This document shows positions 24,628 to 28,570 of a stretch of DNA of 28,570 nucleotides, in pieces (position 1 is the first letter of the stretch; the number at the start of each line of letters is the position of its first letter). The position numbers and the translations under genes are program-made. The DNA lies in contig JBNJEL010000013.1 in assembly GCA_051745835.1 (NCBI GenBank), positions 1 to 28,570 on the forward strand. Reading direction: 5' to 3'. The stretch comes from JBNJEL01 sp051745835. GTDB lineage: Bacteria > Bacillota > Halanaerobiia > Halobacteroidales > Acetohalobiaceae. Below the pieces are notes generated by a model, which was not told the origin of the DNA, did no database searches, and was given only the letters and a program-made list of their open reading frames with translations.

Positions 24628-25428
24628 TTAAATATTCTCTTGGTATTCATAGACATCACGATTAAATAATTTCAATACCGCCAACACAATTACCGAAAAG
24701 ATAATCATAATTAACGCAATCGAAATAGCCACATCTAAACTGCCGGTATTAATATTTAAGAAGATAGCTATCGGCAGAGTCTCAGTCTTAAAACGCGTAG
24801 CACCTGCTAACATCACTGTCGCACCAAACTCTCCCATTGCTCGTGCCCAAGCTAAAGTAATACCTGAAATAATTCCATTTCTAGCCAAGGGTAAGGTAAT
24901 CCGCCTAAAAACAGTAAAGTAAGAATCTCCAAGCGTCATTGCTGCCCGCTCCAATGTAGGGTCTATCTCCCCAAAGGCAGTTTTGAAACTACGAATAGTA
25001 AAGGGGGTAGCAACCATAAACTGAGCCATCACTACTCCTAAAGGAGTGAAGACAAAGTTAATCCCCAGCTTACTTAAAGTAGAACCAAAAACAGGGCCTA
25101 GTAGAATTAAGAGGCTCAGACCCATTACCAGCGGTGGTAAGATAATCGGTAGATCTAATAGAATATCACATAACTTCTTACCCGGAAAATCATACCGCGC
25201 TAATACATAACCAACCGGTAGTGAGATAACAGTTGCTGCTGAAATAGAGATTAAAGAAGTAATTAAACTTAAAGTCAAAGCAAAATAGACCTCACGATTA
25301 TTAAGTAGTACTGATATTAACTTTGTCCCCTTGATATGAATAATTGGTGTCACTAAAACTGTCAGCAAAAAAGCAATAAATAAGATAAAGATAGTAATTA
25401 CAGCTACTTTAAAGTAATTTAGCTTCAT
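24628..25428 (-). CDS. modB: ModB-type molybdate/tungstate ABC permease, copy 2
   Basis: A 266-residue permease paralogous to copy 1: LPIILPPLVMGLSLLILLGP, the EAA loop with AAMTLGDSYFTVFRRITLPLA, and ARAMGEFGATVMLAGATRFKT. About six membrane segments. ATG 25428 follows AGGTGATCACAG. It sits between modA2 (27 bases upstream) and modC (16 bases downstream), the usual modABC order. Confidence 0.92.
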   Translation of the reverse strand: MKLNYFKVAVITIFILFIAFLLTVLVTPIIHIKGTKLISVLLNNREVYFALTLSLITSLISISAATVISLPVGYVLARYDFPGKKLCDILLDLPIILPPLVMGLSLLILLGPVFGSTLSKLGINFVFTPLGVVMAQFMVATPFTIRSFKTAFGEIDPTLERAAMTLGDSYFTVFRRITLPLARNGIISGITLAWARAMGEFGATVMLAGATRFKTETLPIAIFLNINTGSLDVAISIALIMIIFSVIVLAVLKLFNRDVYEYQENI

Positions 25429-25455
25429 CTGTGATCACCTATACTTTCTGTTATC

Positions 25456-26232
25456 TTACTCCTCAACTGTTTTATAACCATAATCTGCAAAAACAGCCTT
25501 TCCTTCTTGGGATGCAACAAAGTTCATGAACTTAACTGCTGCTTCTCGCTCTTTACTTGTCTCTAATACTGCAATTGATAAATCTTTAATCTCATTAATA
25601 TCACGCGGAATCTCAATCATCTTTAAACGATCACTAAAAATATCATAATTAGCCCGCCAGACTATCCCAGCTTCACCTTGTCCCATAGCTAAAGTCATTG
25701 CTACTTGATTTACTGTTCCCATCTTAGCTATCGGATCTACAGTAAAATCGACCTTAGATAATATCTTCTTAGTTATACGACCAATAGCTACACTTTCATC
25801 ACCCAAAATAGCCTTTAAGTCAGATTTAGCTAAGTCATTAAATTCTTTAATTCCTGCTGGATTACTGTTAGGTGTAACAACTACCGGAGTATGATAAGCT
25901 ACCGGCTGAGATTGATAGATATAATCACTAGCTCCCTGATATTTAGTCTCTTCTAATTGATCTAGATACCAAACATCGCCCGGCATATATAAATCACCTG
26001 ACTGCACTGTCTTTATCTGATTAAATAAAGCCCCCGAGCCATTAAATTGATAATCAACCTTAATGCCATACTTAGCTTCAAACTGCTGTCCTAACTCCTG
26101 CATCGGCTTCTTCAATCCAGCCCCGCAATAGACCAATAATGAATCAGTTTCAGCTGCAACTGAATTTAACTGCACAGTCAAAAAAAGCCCAAAGATAACT
26201 AATAATGCTATAGCTTTAAGATACCTCTTCAT
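25456..26232 (-). CDS. modA: ModA-type molybdate/tungstate binding protein, copy 2
   Basis: A 258-residue binding protein with a cleavable signal (cleavage likely near SVAA-ET) and no lipobox, so soluble in the periplasm, in contrast to copy 1. The mature part LLVYCGAGLKKPMQELGQQFE, NGSGALFNQIK, SGDLYMPGDVW and GEAGIVWRANYD parallels copy 1. A TTG at 26241 is in frame but overlaps the Shine-Dalgarno GGAGGT; the ATG at 26232, eight bases downstream, is the start. First gene of its run, directly behind a ModE-like operator. Confidence 0.92.
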   Translation of the reverse strand: MKRYLKAIALLVIFGLFLTVQLNSVAAETDSLLVYCGAGLKKPMQELGQQFEAKYGIKVDYQFNGSGALFNQIKTVQSGDLYMPGDVWYLDQLEETKYQGASDYIYQSQPVAYHTPVVVTPNSNPAGIKEFNDLAKSDLKAILGDESVAIGRITKKILSKVDFTVDPIAKMGTVNQVAMTLAMGQGEAGIVWRANYDIFSDRLKMIEIPRDINEIKDLSIAVLETSKEREAAVKFMNFVASQEGKAVFADYGYKTVEE

Positions 26233-26254
26233 TATTATCAACCTCCATACCTTA

Positions 26255-26289
26255 ATTATAGTTCGTTATTTGCAAGATAGTATAACGAA
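26255..26289 (-). promoter_or_regulatory. ModE-like operator and promoter region of modA2
   Basis: TTCGTTAT (26262-26269) and ATAACGAA (26282-26289) form a perfect 8-bp inverted repeat with a 12-base gap, matching the E. coli ModE operator architecture. On the minus strand a TATACT (26279-26284) inside the box and a TATAAT (26255-26260) beside it are candidate -10 elements; neither has a good -35. Either way the operator overlaps the start region, consistent with repression by the ModE product of the adjacent upstream gene. Confidence 0.8.
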
Positions 26290-26332
26290 TGCTTAAAAAG
26301 AAATTAAATTTATCTTATACCACTTATTAAAC

Positions 26333-26659
26333 TTAGAAATATTGAGCGAAAATCTTCTCTAATTGCTCTTCGACTTCTATCTCCAACTGACGGTAATTGT
26401 TTAAAATCTCTCGACCTTCTTGAGTCAGTTGAGATCCACCACCGCTGCTACCGCCTGCCTGTTTCTCTAATAACTTAACTCCTAAATTATCTTCAATCAT
26501 ACTAATCACATTCCACGCCTTACTATAAGACATATTCATTGCTACTGCAGCCTGTCGCAGCGAACCTAACTTATCCACTTTACTTAGTAACTCCTTTGGA
26601 CCTTCGCCAAAGATCTTATTCTCATTCTCTTCTAACCAGATCTTCCACTTTAATTCCAT
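26333..26659 (-). CDS. modE: ModE-type transcriptional regulator, DNA-binding domain only
   Basis: A 108-residue winged-helix protein matching the N-terminal domain of ModE: LKWKIWLEENENKIFGEGP, GSLRQAAVAMNMSYSKAWNVI (recognition helix) and the wing GGSSGGGSQLTQEG. Full ModE (about 260 residues) carries two MOP modules that bind molybdate; none is present here. Longer in-frame starts exist up to 26686, but GGAGG is seven bases before ATG 26659. It follows yqeB by 16 bases and precedes its likely target, the modA2 operator, by about 45 bases, so it is probably expressed with the hydroxylase maturation genes. Confidence 0.9.
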   Translation of the reverse strand: MELKWKIWLEENENKIFGEGPKELLSKVDKLGSLRQAAVAMNMSYSKAWNVISMIEDNLGVKLLEKQAGGSSGGGSQLTQEGREILNNYRQLEIEVEEQLEKIFAQYF

Positions 26660-26675
26660 CCTAACGCCTCCATAA

Positions 26676-27485
26676 TTACTGATCACCCAAACTTAAGATT
26701 GCTGTAACTACTGCTCCACCAATTGCTCGTGCTTTATCAGAAATCTTATAACAATGATCAGTCTTATCACGAGGGTCTACATCTCCTAACTTAGTCTCAG
26801 GCTCAACCGGAGTTTCAGTCTTTAATAAACCTCTAATTCTACCTGTCAATTTAGACTTAATAACCTCATCACCTACATAACCAAAGACTTCACCTTGCTT
26901 AATTCGGTCTCCTATCTTATGAGGAGAAGTAAATATTCCGGCAGTAGAATTTCTAATTACTCGCTGACTAGTATAACCTTCTATATTACCAGGTACTCCT
27001 GTATTCGCTTCAGCCCTTCCTGAAGTAATAATTCGTCCCAAGTCATGACCGCGATTAGTCTCAATTACTGCGTCAACATCATCTCCAGCACTAAAACCTG
27101 GCCCTAACGCTATTACTAATGGAGCATCATCTATTTGAGTACCTAAATTGCGCTTAGCCATCGTTGCATCAACAACAACCTGCGGCTTTAATTCATCTAT
27201 AATCTCAGCCTTGGGATCAACAATTATCGGTAAGTGATCCTGCTGCCACACTGCTTCAACTTCAGTATAATCTTCTATGCGCTGAGCAGTTACATCCTCC
27301 ACACTATACTTTCCTTGATAAATTGCCTCAGCAAATGAAACCGTTCTACGAACTACCATTGGATTTTCAATTTCAGTAGCAACAACTCTAAAACCTGCCT
27401 GATATAAATTATAAATTACTCCTGTAGCCAAATCACCTGCACCACGTACAACTACCTCAATCTCCTTGATACTCTCTAACACCAT
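26676..27485 (-). CDS. yqeB: YqeB, selenium-dependent molybdenum hydroxylase maturation protein
   Basis: About 269 residues of the EF2563/YqeB family, with VVRGAGDLATGVIYNLYQAGF, a Rossmann-like start, VVDATMAKRN, VIALGPGFSAGDDVDAVIETNRGH (GPGFxAGxDVDxVIET is highly typical) and a C-terminal biotinyl-like segment IRGLLKTETPV. YqeB is a marker of selenium-dependent molybdenum hydroxylases, acting in making their selenium-containing cofactor by a step not yet defined. Three ATGs in a row begin it; the third (27485) has the best distance from GGAG. Lies 14 bases downstream of mocA. Confidence 0.92.
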   Translation of the reverse strand: MVLESIKEIEVVVRGAGDLATGVIYNLYQAGFRVVATEIENPMVVRRTVSFAEAIYQGKYSVEDVTAQRIEDYTEVEAVWQQDHLPIIVDPKAEIIDELKPQVVVDATMAKRNLGTQIDDAPLVIALGPGFSAGDDVDAVIETNRGHDLGRIITSGRAEANTGVPGNIEGYTSQRVIRNSTAGIFTSPHKIGDRIKQGEVFGYVGDEVIKSKLTGRIRGLLKTETPVEPETKLGDVDPRDKTDHCYKISDKARAIGGAVVTAILSLGDQ

Positions 27486-27505
27486 CATCATCTCCTAGTA
27501 ATTAA

Positions 27506-28105
27506 CTAATTTTGATTCAACTCTTCTTTTAACTGGCGATAATCACTTCTAGTATCAACATCAAGGATAACTCCCTTATCTTCCACTGCCACTGTCTTAC
27601 TACGGTGTTGATACTTCGTAATTAAAGCTCTAGCTCCCTGATCACCACTGACATTCATCATCTCTGGTTTTAATTGAGCTGCAAAGATAACCGGATTACC
27701 TACTTGATTGTGATATTTAGGTCTAACGATTAAATTATCACCTCTCCTAAATTGATTAATTAAGTAATTTAAAGTGCTAACCTGCACTAACGGCTGATCA
27801 GCTAACATACAAAGAATGCCATCAGCTTGAGGATTAAGTTCTTGAAGTCCAAACCTTAAAGAAGTACTCTGACCTAACTTATAATCTGGATTATAAACTA
27901 ACTTAACCGGCCAACTCTCCAACTTACTCTTAATCTGTTTAGCTTGGTACCCAACAACAACAACCACTTCTTCTACCTGCGAAGCCAATAATCGCTCTAC
28001 CACCTGCTCAACAACTACCTGCTCCCCTAACGGCAGCAACTGCTTAGGGAGTTTAGAATCTAATCGCGTTGACATACCAGCCGCTAAGACTACACCAGAA
28101 ATCAT
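27506..28105 (-). CDS. mocA: MocA-type molybdenum cofactor cytidylyltransferase
   Basis: A 199-residue MobA-like nucleotidyltransferase with SGVVLAAGMSTRLDSKLPKQ (nucleotide-binding loop and Lys), GQSTSLRFGL, LCMLADQPLV (metal-binding Asp) and VGNPVIF. MocA transfers CMP from CTP to molybdopterin for xanthine-dehydrogenase-family hydroxylases. ATG 28105 overlaps the yqeC stop as ATGA, so the two are coupled. The yqeC-mocA-yqeB trio is the usual maturation set of selenium-dependent hydroxylases, which favours MocA over MobA. Stop TAG. Confidence 0.88.
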   Translation of the reverse strand: MISGVVLAAGMSTRLDSKLPKQLLPLGEQVVVEQVVERLLASQVEEVVVVVGYQAKQIKSKLESWPVKLVYNPDYKLGQSTSLRFGLQELNPQADGILCMLADQPLVQVSTLNYLINQFRRGDNLIVRPKYHNQVGNPVIFAAQLKPEMMNVSGDQGARALITKYQHRSKTVAVEDKGVILDVDTRSDYRQLKEELNQN

Positions 28106-28570
28106 TTCTGCAACACCTCAACAATTGGCTGATCATGCTCTACCTTAGTCAATAATACCTTATTAACGCCGCGCTCAATCAATCTATTAGCTACTTCCAC
28201 GCCAAATTGATACCTTTCTTCATTCTCAACCTGATTAATGATGGGAATAACTTCTCGTTGCTCTAACTCTGCTAATAGATTATAACCAACACTACTACAT
28301 AAAATATCAACAATTAACTGTGGTGTAATCTGATCGCCAATCTTAAACTCTGCTGTAATCTTATTTAATAATTCAACCCGATGTAAGTACTGAGCTGTCA
28401 GCTCTCTGCCTACTATTCTACTCCCTACTAACGGTACTAAAAGATCAGTACCAGCCGGTAGAAGTGGTTCTTCATAGTTAGGTATCTTAAAGTCTCGACA
28501 AGCTGCCCCGTCAGCTTCAACTATTATCGGTATTTTTGATGGAGAAGTTAACTGCTGTAACTGATCAATC
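28102..28570 (-). CDS. yqeC: YqeC, selenium-dependent hydroxylase accessory protein (N-terminus outside window)
   Basis: The minus strand is open from the window edge (first full codon at 28569) to a TGA at 28102-28104, giving 155 C-terminal residues. They begin IDQLQQLTSPSKIPIIVEADGAACRDFKIP; the VEADGAA...KIP...EP motif followed by TDLLVPLVG is diagnostic of YqeC. YqeC is a putative P-loop protein of the selenium-dependent molybdenum hydroxylase system; its N-terminal P-loop would lie upstream, outside this window. The stop overlaps the mocA ATG by 4 bases. Confidence 0.88.
   Translation of the reverse strand, partial: IDQLQQLTSPSKIPIIVEADGAACRDFKIPNYEEPLLPAGTDLLVPLVGSRIVGRELTAQYLHRVELLNKITAEFKIGDQITPQLIVDILCSSVGYNLLAELEQREVIPIINQVENEERYQFGVEVANRLIERGVNKVLLTKVEHDQPIVEVLQK

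Noticed and set aside
721..27508. Possible pyrrolysine-style reassignment of TAG, considered because some Halanaerobiales use pyrrolysine
   Set aside because: Seven of the 33 visible stop codons are TAG (including rpmF, ackA, permease A, modB1 and mocA) and each ends a protein of normal length, so TAG works as an ordinary stop here.
8321..28570. In-frame TGA as selenocysteine in the Mo/W block
   Set aside because: The visible genes are uninterrupted and their TGA codons are terminal stops at gene overlaps; the selenium link is through YqeB/YqeC, not a selenoprotein in this window.

Overview
This 28.6 kb window is AT-rich bacterial DNA with Firmicutes gene families (FapR, a ylbM/ylbL/yceD-rpmF neighbourhood, short Pta, AckA). 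It also encodes a signal-peptide protein that looks like an outer-membrane beta-barrel and ends in Phe. That combination suggests a diderm, low-GC Firmicute; the order Halanaerobiales (for example an Acetohalobium-like halophilic acetogen) is my best guess from general resemblance, not from a database match. Nearly all genes lie on the minus strand, so transcription runs mostly from right to left. No RNA gene, CRISPR array, insertion sequence or prophage was seen, and no gene-free stretch reaches 300 bases.

Region 1 (1-8.3 kb) is housekeeping: fapR (its 3' end is cut by the window edge) with its own promoter and FapR operator, rpmF and the DUF177 gene, ackA and pta for acetate/acetyl-phosphate/acetyl-CoA exchange, then divergent tmcAL (an acetate-using tRNA modification enzyme), a YlbL-type PDZ/Lon protease, an RssA-type patatin phospholipase, and a PAS-HD-GYP cyclic-di-GMP phosphodiesterase candidate.

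Region 2 (8.3-28.6 kb) is one long block devoted to molybdenum/tungsten. In the direction of transcription it starts with yqeC (its 5' part is outside the window), mocA and yqeB, the maturation genes of selenium-dependent molybdenum hydroxylases, followed by a short ModE-type repressor. Next comes a ModE-like operator and a long run modA2-modB2-modC-DUF364-modA1-modB1-moeA-like-FecCD/FecE/FecB set A-TiaS-like protein. A second ModE-like operator sits between the likely -35 and -10 of the next run: porin-DUF364-FecB/FecCD/FecE set B-methyltransferase-moeA. The block ends with two half-size permeases and a P-loop NTPase.

My reading is that a ModE regulator controls a layered metal-oxyanion supply system: an outer-membrane barrel, four periplasmic binding proteins (two look lipid-anchored, two soluble), two ModAB permease pairs that seem to share one ModC, two FecBCD-type importers (resembling MolABC of Haemophilus), two MoeA-family proteins and two DUF364 proteins. 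It sits next to the genes that make the cytidylylated, selenium-dependent cofactor. The least explained members are the TiaS-like kinase-domain protein, the DUF364 pair, the methyltransferase, the split permease with its NTPase, and the MoeA-like protein with a cysteine-rich tail. Neither ModE nor ModC carries a molybdate-binding MOP/TOBE domain, so how the metal is sensed is open.
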